Assembly: GCF_018326005.1 (NCBI RefSeq)
Contig: NZ_AP021903.1
Location: 4,373,501 to 4,437,500, forward strand
DNA length: 64,000 nt
Reading direction: 5' to 3'
From: Pseudomonas sp. Seg1
GTDB taxonomy: Bacteria; Pseudomonadota; Gammaproteobacteria; Pseudomonadales; Pseudomonadaceae
Positions 15,667 through 24,460 of this stretch are shown here, in pieces. Position 1 is the first letter of the stretch. The number at the start of each line of letters is the position of its first letter. Below the pieces are notes generated by a model that worked only from the letters and a program-made list of their open reading frames with translations, made no database searches and had not been told where the DNA came from. The position numbers and the translations under genes are program-made.

Positions 15667-16473
15667 TCATTTGTCCTGATCAGGATCGACAATGCCGAAA
15701 CAGCCAGTCGGCGGCTGCAAATACAAATAGAGCGGATTGACCAACAAGTGCGCATCGCCGCAGGTGATCAAGTGCATGTGGTCGCTGTAGGTGTTGATCA
15801 GGTGCTGGATCCTCGGGGCGATGTGCTGGTGAATACCCGTGCGCAATTCCATCCCGGCGCGGTAATACGTCGAGTAGAGCTCCTTGAATTTGGCACCGTC
15901 GGTGGAGGGAATCGGCTTGACCGTGGAGGAGGAACTGACAAACGCCTGGAATTTCTCGAACGCGGATTTTTCCCCGACAAAAGGCTTGGCGAAATCGACG
16001 ATGGCCTGGTACTCGGCTTTGAGAAAACCCATTTCGGCCACTCGTGCGCTGTCCCCCAGCACGCCCTTGATCAAACCGACGGACACCGCACTGGGAAAGC
16101 AATTGGCGTTGTTCATGTAGTTTTTCATCAGGTTTTCGATGATAGGGAAAACCTCATGCTCCCAACCAAAGACCTTGCCATTTGTGAACACTGGCCCGAA
16201 CAGCGGCGGTACCGATTGCAGCGAGACCGCGCGCGGATACTGCTCGACATGGCAGACAATCTTGTTGGCCTCAATCAGCGGCTGGAAGAAATTCGCCCAG
16301 ACACCGCGAGCCGCCCATTGAAAAGGCGGCTCACGGTGAGCATCCCCGGTGAGAAAAATCATCGGGTCATACTCATCCGGAAATTGCTCGGCGGCTGCGG
16401 CAAGCTCCTCCGCACGCTGATCCGACATCAATACACCTTTGTCGATCCACCAGTTTCCTTTCCGATCGCCCAT
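15667..16473 (-). CDS. Unrecognised 268-aa cytosolic protein
   Basis: I do not recognise a family. The protein has no signal peptide or membrane segment. It is rich in aromatic residues and has notable segments 'DPMIFLTGDAHREPPFQWAA' near the N-terminus and 'HLITCGDAHLLVNPLYLYLQ' at the C-terminus, both with a GDAH motif. The ATG at 16473 is favoured over the one two codons earlier because GGGG then lies 7 bases upstream. It stands alone, downstream of the fecI promoter region and oriented like it, with a BIME upstream. It is probably a single-gene transcript. Confidence 0.6.
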   Translation of the reverse strand: MGDRKGNWWIDKGVLMSDQRAEELAAAAEQFPDEYDPMIFLTGDAHREPPFQWAARGVWANFFQPLIEANKIVCHVEQYPRAVSLQSVPPLFGPVFTNGKVFGWEHEVFPIIENLMKNYMNNANCFPSAVSVGLIKGVLGDSARVAEMGFLKAEYQAIVDFAKPFVGEKSAFEKFQAFVSSSSTVKPIPSTDGAKFKELYSTYYRAGMELRTGIHQHIAPRIQHLINTYSDHMHLITCGDAHLLVNPLYLYLQPPTGCFGIVDPDQDK

Positions 16474-16596
16474 GAGCATGCCCCTGTCAGTCCATTGTGG
16501 TTTGCGCCCGCTCTCTCACCCTAGTCGGCCTCCGACGGCTTTTCCATCGCGAGGCGTAAAGGGTCGAACAGGGATGAGTGAATGACCACAGACAAA

Positions 16597-16688
16597 TGTG
16601 GGAGCGGGCTTGCCCGCGAAAGCGCTGGGTCAGTCGACATCTCTGCTGACTGACACGACGCCTTCGCGAGCAAGCCCGCTCCCACAGG
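16597..16688. repeat. REP pair (BIME)
   Basis: TGTGGGAGCGGGCTTGCCCG at 16597 and its inverted partner (CGAGCAAGCCCGCTCCCACA) ending at 16687 flank a 45-bp spacer containing the inverted element GTCAGTC/GACTGAC. It lies between the converging-spaced genes at 16473 and 16738. Confidence 0.9.
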
Positions 16689-16737
16689 GTTGGCTGGTGG
16701 TGGATGCAGATTCGGGTGCAGCCACCACCGATGGTTT

Positions 16738-19700
16738 TTAGCCTTTCTCGTCGATCCCGGCTTGCAGAGGCTGGCCATTCAGATGGCCGCTCAGGGTGAC
16801 CGGGCCGACTTTCAGGTTGCCGTCTTCAAAGGAAACCTTGGGTGCGTTTTCCTCCTTCTTCTTCTTCTGCGGCAGATCAAGTCCGGCTTTTACACCGTAA
16901 TCGAGGTTGCTCAGATCAGTGCTGCCGACCTTCGAACCACCGAGATCAACCTTGCCTTCAGACGAGGAAATCCGCGCGCCGGTCAGTTGCGTGGCGCCGC
17001 CGACGTTGAGGTTCACGCCCTGGCTGGCACTGATGCCGGAGGCTTGCTTGACGCTGTCCTTGTGCGCGTATTCGCCCTGCGCTTTGAGGGTCGGCTTGTA
17101 GTCGGTGCCGGCGAGTTCTTCCTTGTCGCTCGGTGGATTTTTCTTCGCGGTCAGGCCTAGATCGACATCAACCTTGGCATGGGTCTGCGAGTCCTGACGG
17201 CTTTCGACAGTCATGTCACCGGCAACCTTGCCGCCGACATTCTGCGCCTCGATCCGCGCACCCGACAGCTGTGCATCACCCGCGCTGTTCAGCACCACCG
17301 TGTCAGCCTTGATCTGGCTGTTCTGCTGTGTGGTGCCCTGCAGGTAATCCACCCCCACCTTGGCTCCGGCATTGAAACCGTGGTCGCTGCTGGCCTTTTC
17401 ATCGGCCGCGGTCGGAGTTTTGCTGCTCAGGTTGCCACCGGCATTCAGCGCCACATTCCAGTTGTTGCGGTTGTCGGTGGACTGCGCCGACTCCTGCACG
17501 TAGCCGCCCTTCTGCGCATCAACGTTTACGCTTGGCGCTGCGACTTGAGTGCCTTGCAGATGAACCGCATCACCACTCAGGGCGATACCGTTCTGGCTGC
17601 TGAGTTGGCCACCGGTGAGGGTTTGCGCGTGCTCGTTGACCCGACCGATGTTGAAGTTGCCACTCAGATTGCCGCCCTGATCACGGCTCTTCTCGCTGCT
17701 GGTTTTGCTGCCGCCGCCCTTCAAGCCGCCGCCGAGATTGCTGCCGGTGGCGTCGTGAGTATTGGTGGCGGCTTGCAGATCGAGTTTGCCGTCGGCGTGC
17801 AAATCGATGGCGCCAGCGCTGTCGATCTTCGTGCCTTGTTGAATCTGATTGCCGCCGCTGCTCAGTTGCACGCCGTTACCGCTGATGCTCGCGACATGCG
17901 CCTGAGTGTCAGTGGTTTGCTTGCCCGTGTGATCGAGCTGGAAGCCAGCGCCGAGGTCGACGTTGGTGCCGTCGGTGCCCGGCAACGTGCCGACTGTGAG
18001 CGAGGCATTGCCGCGCAGGCTGGACTCGTTGCTGTGCTGGCGGTCGGTAGCCTGATTCAGCGCCAGATCGCCGCCGGTCTTGATGTTGACACCGCCCTGC
18101 CCGCCGTCGAATCGACTGCCCTCAAACTGCGCGTCACCGGCGGTTTTAATGTTCACGCCCTGGCTGCCGGCATAACCGCCAACCACCGCGCTGGAGCTGT
18201 CCTTGGTCGATTGGCTGCTGCCGCCCGCGCCGCTGCCGGCGACGTTCACGTCTTCACCGGTTTTGGTGTAGACGCGCACATCGACCTTGGCATCGACTGC
18301 ATTGTCGCTGCTGCTGTGGGTGTTGCTGGCAGCATCGGCGACCAGTTTTTCGGCGCTGATGTTCACTTTGCCGGCGCTGGCGTTGTACTGGGTGCCTTGG
18401 TCGCGCAAGGTGCCGGTGACGTTGACATCGACGCTGCCGCCGTCGAAACGGCTGACTACCGCGTTGCTGCTTTGCTCGGTTTTATCAGCGCTGCCATGGC
18501 CGATCGCAACGTCAATACCGACGTTCGGTTGACCCAGATCGCTCAGCGCATCCTTGTCCGGCACCTTGCCGTTCAACACCTCTTTGACGACACCGGCAAT
18601 CGGTCGGGCGATGTCTTTGTACTCGACGTTGGCGCCGATGTCCGCCGACCAGTTGCTCTCGGTGTGAGTGCTGCTTTCAGTGTTGCTCGCCGCGCGGTTG
18701 TCGACTTCTTTGGCCGCGATGTTCAGACCGTTGCCAGCTTTGACCTGCGCGCCTTCGGTGACGAGTTTGTCGGCATTGATGGTCAGGCCACCGGCACTCT
18801 GCACACTGCTGGTTTGCGCAGTGGTTTTGCTCGTGGTGTCCTGCGAAGTGCCGTGGGCGAAATCGACGCCACTGCCGGCGCGGTCGAGGCCGCCGGTGTA
18901 GTAGAAACCGCCGCCGGTGCTGGTCTTGTCGGTGGAGGATTTGTGGCTATCTTCTTCCGCCAGCAACGAGACATTCTTGCCACTCAGGCTGGTATCGCCA
19001 GCGGTGGATTTCACCTCGCCGCCCTTGATGGTCAGATCGCCGCCGGCCTTCACCTGTACGGTGCCGCCGCTGAGGCTTGAGCCCTGCTGAGTGACATCGT
19101 TTTTAGTGACGGTTTGCTGCTTGTCTTCGTAATGAATCCCCGCGCGATATTGCTCCGGCGTTTGCTCTTTGGCGTAAGCATCGAAGCCGCGTGTCTGCGT
19201 GTTGTCAGTACTGTCGTGGCTGTTCTGCGCCGAATGCACGTTGACATCCCCCGCCGCGTCCGCCGTCAGCGCGCCGCCCGCCTTGACCGTCGAGCCGGCC
19301 ACCTCGATGTCCTTGGCGCTCTTGAGCTTGAGGTTGCTGTCGGACACCAGTTCGCTGCGCACCGTGGTGCTGTCCTTGGCGTTCTGGCGTGACTCGTCCT
19401 TGGTGATGCCGAAGAACTTGCTGTCCTTGTCATGGTTGTTGCTGTGCGAGGTGTCCTGCACGCCGTCGATGACCAGCGAACCCTTGTGACTGATGACACT
19501 CGCTTCGGTGTCGCCCCGGACCTGGCTGCCACTGATGCGCACATCGTCAGCCTTGACGATCAATTTGCCGGCGGCGTTGATCTTGCTGCCCTGATGCTGG
19601 GTCTGGCCCTTGTCGGCATCGCCGGTCTTGCCGAAGAAACCACCGCCGACCAGATCACCGGAATAGCGGTTGTCGCTGCTGCGATTGGTGCGCGTGGCGG

Positions 19701-21210
19701 TGGTGATTTCCACCTGTTTGCCGGCCAGTTGCAGGTCGCCCGCACTGTCCAACTCGGCGCCTTCGGAGCGCAACAAAGCGGCGGTTTGCAGGGCGATGTT
19801 GCCGGCCTTCAACTGGCTGCTGATGCTGCGCTGCTCTTCGCTGCTGGTGTTCCAGTCGGCTTTCCACAGGTGCTTGCGGTGATTGCCCTGATCAGTCTGG
19901 GTGTGGCTTTCGGTGGCGGCAGTCAGGCGCAGATCGCCGCCGCTTTTCACCTTAAGATTCTTCGCTGCTTCAACCTTGGCGGCCTTGAGTTCGGCGTCCT
20001 TGCCGGCGGACAGTGTCGCGTCGCGGCTGGCAACGATCTGGCTGCCGTGCTGACGCGATTCGCTGTCGGTCTGGGTGCGGTCGTAAGTTTCCCAAGTGAT
20101 GCCGATGGTGCTGTTGTTCCAGTTCTCGCGCTTCTCCTGGAGCTTGCGGCTCTCGACCGTGCTCAGGGTCAGGTTGCGTTTGGCATCGACGGAGACGTCG
20201 CGGCCACTGACATCGGTGGCCGCCAGGGTCAGGTCCTTGCCGCTGTGCAAACCGACATCGCCCTGGCTGCTGCGGATGCCTGCACGGGTTACGTCGAGGC
20301 TGTTGGTCACGGCCTCACCACTGACATTGAGGTCACCGGCGGAACGAATCTGCACGCCATCACGCCCGGCCACTTGCACCGCGCCGACCCGCACGCCTGC
20401 CCCTTCAGCAGTGCTGACGATGTTGATGCGTCCGGCCTGCATCGCGCCGAACAGGCTGGCGTCGATGCGCTGATCGCCAGTGTTGCCCGCCGGGTCCACG
20501 GTTTTCACTTGGCCGCTGGCGTAATCGAGCTGATTGCGACCGACCGTGATGTTCAGTTGATCGCGGGCAGTGAGCGCGCCCTGGCTGTCGATACGCGGGG
20601 CGATCAGGTTGATCGAGCCCTCGGCGTTACGCAGGCCGCCGCTCTGGATCTGCAACTGACCACTGGCGTCACGGGTGTTCAAACCTTGCAGTTTGCCGTC
20701 GTTCAATTCCGGGCGACCGACCACCAGATTGGCGTTCGGCGTGTTGATGAAACTGCCGCCATTGACCGAAATTCCGTTCGGGTTGGCCAGCACGTAATCG
20801 GCAGGACGACCGAAGATTTCCTGTGCGCCGTTGATCGCCGACGGGTTGCGACTGATCACTTCGTTGAGGATCACGCTCGCGGCTTGCCCTTGCAGTTGCG
20901 GGTTGGCCGCCAGTTGCCCGGCAAGTTGCGATTGCCCGGCCTGCAAGGCGTTGTTCAGCACCAGCCCCTGACGGTCGACGTTGTAGTCGAGGAACTGGTT
21001 ATGCGACAGGCCCGAGCCGTTGGGCGCGACGATGTTGACGATGGGCACACCGCCCTGGGTCTGCAATTGCGCAGTGCCGCCGGGGCCCGGCGCGACCACG
21101 ACGCCGCCGGCCATCGCGTTCGGCAGGTGCACGGCGAAGAACAGGCTGGCAATTGCCCAGCGCAATTTGCCCCGAGGCGAAAGATGAAATGCAAAGGTGT
21201 GTGCTGGCAT
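16738..21210 (-). CDS. Two-partner secretion exoprotein (filamentous haemagglutinin-like TpsA)
   Basis: A 1490-aa secreted protein. A long signal region (to about residue 35, ending NAMA) precedes the TPS secretion domain ('GGVPIVNIVAPNGSGLSHNQ', 'FLDYNVDRQGLVLNN', 'VLANPNGISVNGGSFINTPN'). The remainder is repetitive beta-helix built of haemagglutinin-type repeats ('GGDLTIKGGEVKSTAGDTSL' and similar). The C-terminus ends in the same repeats; no VENN motif or toxin domain is present, so it reads as an adhesin. The ATG at 21210 has GGAG 8 bases upstream; the longer frame to 21300 has no such site. It follows its transporter gene by 113 bp. Confidence 0.9.
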   Translation of the reverse strand: MPAHTFAFHLSPRGKLRWAIASLFFAVHLPNAMAGGVVVAPGPGGTAQLQTQGGVPIVNIVAPNGSGLSHNQFLDYNVDRQGLVLNNALQAGQSQLAGQLAANPQLQGQAASVILNEVISRNPSAINGAQEIFGRPADYVLANPNGISVNGGSFINTPNANLVVGRPELNDGKLQGLNTRDASGQLQIQSGGLRNAEGSINLIAPRIDSQGALTARDQLNITVGRNQLDYASGQVKTVDPAGNTGDQRIDASLFGAMQAGRINIVSTAEGAGVRVGAVQVAGRDGVQIRSAGDLNVSGEAVTNSLDVTRAGIRSSQGDVGLHSGKDLTLAATDVSGRDVSVDAKRNLTLSTVESRKLQEKRENWNNSTIGITWETYDRTQTDSESRQHGSQIVASRDATLSAGKDAELKAAKVEAAKNLKVKSGGDLRLTAATESHTQTDQGNHRKHLWKADWNTSSEEQRSISSQLKAGNIALQTAALLRSEGAELDSAGDLQLAGKQVEITTATRTNRSSDNRYSGDLVGGGFFGKTGDADKGQTQHQGSKINAAGKLIVKADDVRISGSQVRGDTEASVISHKGSLVIDGVQDTSHSNNHDKDSKFFGITKDESRQNAKDSTTVRSELVSDSNLKLKSAKDIEVAGSTVKAGGALTADAAGDVNVHSAQNSHDSTDNTQTRGFDAYAKEQTPEQYRAGIHYEDKQQTVTKNDVTQQGSSLSGGTVQVKAGGDLTIKGGEVKSTAGDTSLSGKNVSLLAEEDSHKSSTDKTSTGGGFYYTGGLDRAGSGVDFAHGTSQDTTSKTTAQTSSVQSAGGLTINADKLVTEGAQVKAGNGLNIAAKEVDNRAASNTESSTHTESNWSADIGANVEYKDIARPIAGVVKEVLNGKVPDKDALSDLGQPNVGIDVAIGHGSADKTEQSSNAVVSRFDGGSVDVNVTGTLRDQGTQYNASAGKVNISAEKLVADAASNTHSSSDNAVDAKVDVRVYTKTGEDVNVAGSGAGGSSQSTKDSSSAVVGGYAGSQGVNIKTAGDAQFEGSRFDGGQGGVNIKTGGDLALNQATDRQHSNESSLRGNASLTVGTLPGTDGTNVDLGAGFQLDHTGKQTTDTQAHVASISGNGVQLSSGGNQIQQGTKIDSAGAIDLHADGKLDLQAATNTHDATGSNLGGGLKGGGSKTSSEKSRDQGGNLSGNFNIGRVNEHAQTLTGGQLSSQNGIALSGDAVHLQGTQVAAPSVNVDAQKGGYVQESAQSTDNRNNWNVALNAGGNLSSKTPTAADEKASSDHGFNAGAKVGVDYLQGTTQQNSQIKADTVVLNSAGDAQLSGARIEAQNVGGKVAGDMTVESRQDSQTHAKVDVDLGLTAKKNPPSDKEELAGTDYKPTLKAQGEYAHKDSVKQASGISASQGVNLNVGGATQLTGARISSSEGKVDLGGSKVGSTDLSNLDYGVKAGLDLPQKKKKEENAPKVSFEDGNLKVGPVTLSGHLNGQPLQAGIDEKG

Positions 21211-21323
21211 AAAAACGTCTCCATGTGAGTACGGCATCACGTCGCGCGATTTAGTCTTGGCCGTGGCTGTCACGCTCAGATCCAACGGCTGTTTGTTCAC
21301 TGCATTCTTGGTTTATGTAGCGC

Positions 21324-23051
21324 TCATATTTGCAAACCGACGCGCATCAGCCAGGTTTCAGGCTCATGTTGCAGACCGTTCGGCGTGTTGAGTGCACGCT
21401 GGTAATCGACATCGACACTGAAGTTTTTCCAGCCCAGATTCAGCCCGACACTGGCACTGCTCAGGCGTTGGCCCTGAGCGCCGTGATCGGCCTTGATATA
21501 GCCGTGGTCGAGGCCGATACGCGGCGTCATCTGCACAGGCCACTCGCTGCGCAACGGCAGCCGCAATGTGTTGCGCCAGATCGCGCCGCTGGCCCCGGAC
21601 GCGCTGCTGACGCGATAGCCGCGTACTGCCGAATCGTCGGTGCCGAGCAGTTGTTCGATGGCCGGCAACGGGTCCGGGCTGTACTGCAAATTCAGTTGGC
21701 TCTGCCACTGCCAGGTCTGCGCGCCGAACTGACCATTGCGCCACTGACTGAGGCTGGCGCGGTACTTGTGGAACTGCGCCTTGGGCAGGTTGTTGATCTG
21801 CTGCCGCGAGTCGTCATCGGCGCCGAACCAGCGCAGGCCCTGGGCGTAGTTGACGTCGAGGTTCCACACCGCACGGTCGAGCCAGAACAGATTGAGCCCG
21901 GCTTCGGCCACGGTCAGGGTCGGGCTCTGAATGCCCAGCCGCACGTTTTCCAGATAGCTGTCGACGTCCTTGTGCGCCAATTGCAGGTTGGCGCTGAGCT
22001 GCCGGCTCTGGTCGCGCCACAACACACGGTCGGCGCGCAGGCTGACCTGGTCGGTGATGCCGGTGCTGTGAAAAGTCGTGCTTGGCAGTTTGAACGGCGC
22101 GCGGTATTCGGCGTGGCTGGCGAATACGCTGTAGGTCCAGTAGCCGTAGGGAATCGCGTAATACAGGCTGGCGTTGCGACTGTAACGATCACCCTGATTC
22201 AAGGTGTCACTGGCGCTGAGGCTCAACAGGTCGTTGAGTTCCAGCGGGCTGTCGAGGCTCAGGCTGAGCGTATCGCGGTCGCGCCCGGTGCTGGCGCTGC
22301 CGAGGTTGTCGAACCCCGCATTCAAGGCCCAGCGCGACTGCCCGGAGGTGCGTGAACGCAGAATGATCCGCGAGGCGCCGGGCTGACTGCCGGGGGCGAT
22401 GTCGGCGGTCAGATCGACAGAACGCAGGCGGTTCAACTGGTCGAGGCCTTGCTCCAGATCACGCAGGTTCAGCGGCCCGCCAAGCATCCCCGGGAACGCA
22501 CCGCCCAGCGACACCGGCAGACTCTGATCGGCCAGTTCGATGGACTCGATGTAGCCCTCGTCGACCATGATGTCGAGCGATTGGCCTGCCGCCGGAGCGC
22601 TTGCCAGATACGGGCGGCTGGCGATGTAGCCCTTCTCCACGTAGATCGCGGTGATGGTGGCGAGCAGATGATTGATCTGGCCGACGCCCATGCACGGTGC
22701 CAGCAGCGGTTTGATGCGTGCGTTGAGTTTGTCGCTGTTGATCAGCGTCACGCCGCCGATACGCGTGCCGCTCAACGGCCAGCAGCGTTCATCGGGGGCG
22801 ACGGTTTGCGGCATCGTCGGCGTGGCAGGTGCCGGACCGAACGAGCCGCGTTCCAGTTGGCGCTTTCTTTGTTCCAGTTGCAGTTGTTGCAGATCGCGCT
22901 GTTGCTGTTGCTGCTGGCGCAACACTTCCTGGCCCGGCGCGACAGGTTCGGCAGCTTCAAGCGAGGAGGCACACACACTCAACACAAAGGCCGACAACAG
23001 CGGGCAACGCGTGGAACGACGACGAGAAGCAGCGCAAAGCGAATACGGCAC
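21324..23051 (-). CDS. Two-partner secretion transporter TpsB (ShlB/FhaC family)
   Basis: A 575-aa outer-membrane transporter. After a signal peptide and a Gln-rich helix (about residues 35-70) come POTRA domains ('INHLLATITAIYVEKGYIAS', 'LDIMVDEGYIESIEL') and a 16-strand barrel ending at 'ETWLMRVGLQI'. It exports the adhesin encoded just downstream. The start is a GTG at 23051 with AAGGA 7 bases upstream. Both genes are probably one transcript from the 23.1-kb region. Confidence 0.92.
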   Translation of the reverse strand: MPYSLCAASRRRSTRCPLLSAFVLSVCASSLEAAEPVAPGQEVLRQQQQQQRDLQQLQLEQRKRQLERGSFGPAPATPTMPQTVAPDERCWPLSGTRIGGVTLINSDKLNARIKPLLAPCMGVGQINHLLATITAIYVEKGYIASRPYLASAPAAGQSLDIMVDEGYIESIELADQSLPVSLGGAFPGMLGGPLNLRDLEQGLDQLNRLRSVDLTADIAPGSQPGASRIILRSRTSGQSRWALNAGFDNLGSASTGRDRDTLSLSLDSPLELNDLLSLSASDTLNQGDRYSRNASLYYAIPYGYWTYSVFASHAEYRAPFKLPSTTFHSTGITDQVSLRADRVLWRDQSRQLSANLQLAHKDVDSYLENVRLGIQSPTLTVAEAGLNLFWLDRAVWNLDVNYAQGLRWFGADDDSRQQINNLPKAQFHKYRASLSQWRNGQFGAQTWQWQSQLNLQYSPDPLPAIEQLLGTDDSAVRGYRVSSASGASGAIWRNTLRLPLRSEWPVQMTPRIGLDHGYIKADHGAQGQRLSSASVGLNLGWKNFSVDVDYQRALNTPNGLQHEPETWLMRVGLQI

Positions 23052-23284
23052 GCAATATCCTTGCGATCATCAAATGGCGTAATGCCACCCTATCAATGAT
23101 CGTGATAGTCGGAGCCCTTATTCACAAATGCAAGACGCTTCCTACCGTGCTTACACTTCTTAAACAATTGATTAAACAGGGTCTAGGCGCGTCTCAGGGT
23201 TTCCCCTATGAATTGAATTTGCGCTAGGTAAAAGGCGCAGCGAACCGATCTGACGATCGGTGCCAAAAATAAATTGCCACCAAA

Positions 23285-23337
23285 TATTACCTGCGTCATA
23301 TTACAGCCGTAATAACGACCCGTTTCCGCAGGTATTA
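23285..23337. promoter_or_regulatory. Nested inverted repeats upstream of the efflux operon
   Basis: An outer pair TATTACCTGCG (23285-23295) and CGCAGGTATTA (23327-23337, one mismatch) encloses an inner perfect pair TATTAC-AGCC-GTAATA (23299-23314). The outer right arm contains the presumed ribosome site of the HlyD-like gene at 23342. It could be a repressor operator or an RNA hairpin controlling translation. No regulator gene is adjacent. Confidence 0.5.
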
Positions 23338-23341
23338 CGCC

Positions 23342-24460
23342 ATGACCAACATGCCCACCCTCGAACCTGACCTCGCTGTCCCGGTCAAGACTAAACCGCC
23401 GCTGCTTAAACGCTTGTTGATTCCCGGCATCGGTTTGATCGCGCTGGTGTTTGCCACGGTGTATGCCGTGCACTGGTGGGGCGCCGGGCGTTTTCTCGAG
23501 GAAACCGACGATGCCTACATCGGTGGCGACGTCACAGTGATCGGGCCGAAAGTCGCCGGTTACATCGAAGAGGTGCTGGTCAGCGACAACCAACACGTCA
23601 AGGCTGGCGATGTTTTGATCCGCCTCGACGCCCGCGACTATCGCGCCAACCTCGCCAAAGCCGAGGGCGCGGTGGCTGCCGAAGAGGCGCTGCTGGCCAA
23701 CCTCGACGCCACCGAGCAACTTCAGCAAGCGGTGATCGGTCAGGCCCGCGCCGGCATCGATGCGGCAGGTGCCGAAACCGCGCGCTCGCGGGACGACAAC
23801 GCTCGCTACAAACGTCTGGTGACCACCAATGCCGTCTCGGTAGAAAGCGCCCAACGCGCCGACGCCACTTTCAAAACCGCCCAAGCCTTGAGCGCCCGCG
23901 CCCAGGCTGAATTGCTCGCCGCACAACGCCAACTCGCAGTGATCGATACGCAAAAACAACAGGCCCGCGCCGCCCTCCAGCAAGCGCGCGCCGAACGCGA
24001 TCTGGCGCAGCTGAACCTCGGCTACACCGAACTGCGCGCGCCGGTTGACGGCGTGATCGGCAACCGCCGCGCACGGGTCGGCGCCTACGCGCAGGCCGGC
24101 TCGCAACAACTGTCGGTGGTGCCGGCCAGCGGTTTGTGGGTCGATGCCAACTTCAAGGAAGACCAATTGGCGCGGATGAAACCCGGCCTGCGCGTGAGCA
24201 TCCGCGCCGACGTGCTGGCCGGCCAGGAATTCCATGGCCGCCTCGACAGCCTCGCCCCGGCCACCGGCTCGCAGTTCAGCGTACTGCCGCCAGAAAACGC
24301 CACCGGCAACTTCACCAAAATCGTCCAGCGCGTACCCGTGCGCATCCTCCTCGACCCGGCCGATGGCGTGCTCGGCCACTTGCGTCCGGGCCTGTCGGTG
24401 ACCGCCGAAGTCGACACCCGCGCCCAGCCTGAAACCAGTGCTGTGGCCGTCGCACCATGA
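23342..24460 (+). CDS. HlyD/EmrA-type membrane fusion protein
   Basis: A 372-aa periplasmic adaptor. One N-terminal membrane helix (residues about 25-45), a split biotinyl-lipoyl domain ('TDDAYIGGDVTVIGPKVAGY' and 'APVDGVIGNRRARVGAYAQA') and a long alpha-hairpin rich in Ala/Gln (about 100-220). It bridges the inner-membrane MFS pump to an outer-membrane channel such as TolC. The stop overlaps the pump start by 4 bp (ATGA), so they are co-translated. No outer-membrane component is present in the window. Confidence 0.9.
   Translation: MTNMPTLEPDLAVPVKTKPPLLKRLLIPGIGLIALVFATVYAVHWWGAGRFLEETDDAYIGGDVTVIGPKVAGYIEEVLVSDNQHVKAGDVLIRLDARDYRANLAKAEGAVAAEEALLANLDATEQLQQAVIGQARAGIDAAGAETARSRDDNARYKRLVTTNAVSVESAQRADATFKTAQALSARAQAELLAAQRQLAVIDTQKQQARAALQQARAERDLAQLNLGYTELRAPVDGVIGNRRARVGAYAQAGSQQLSVVPASGLWVDANFKEDQLARMKPGLRVSIRADVLAGQEFHGRLDSLAPATGSQFSVLPPENATGNFTKIVQRVPVRILLDPADGVLGHLRPGLSVTAEVDTRAQPETSAVAVAP

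Noticed and set aside
16738..17100. C-terminal toxin domain of a contact-dependent inhibition protein
   Set aside because: The end of the protein still reads as haemagglutinin repeat and no VENN motif or immunity gene follows.
17179..21228. Long plus-strand ORFs (633 and 598 aa) opposite the adhesin
   Set aside because: Repetitive Ala/Val/Asp-rich shadows of the haemagglutinin repeats on the other strand.
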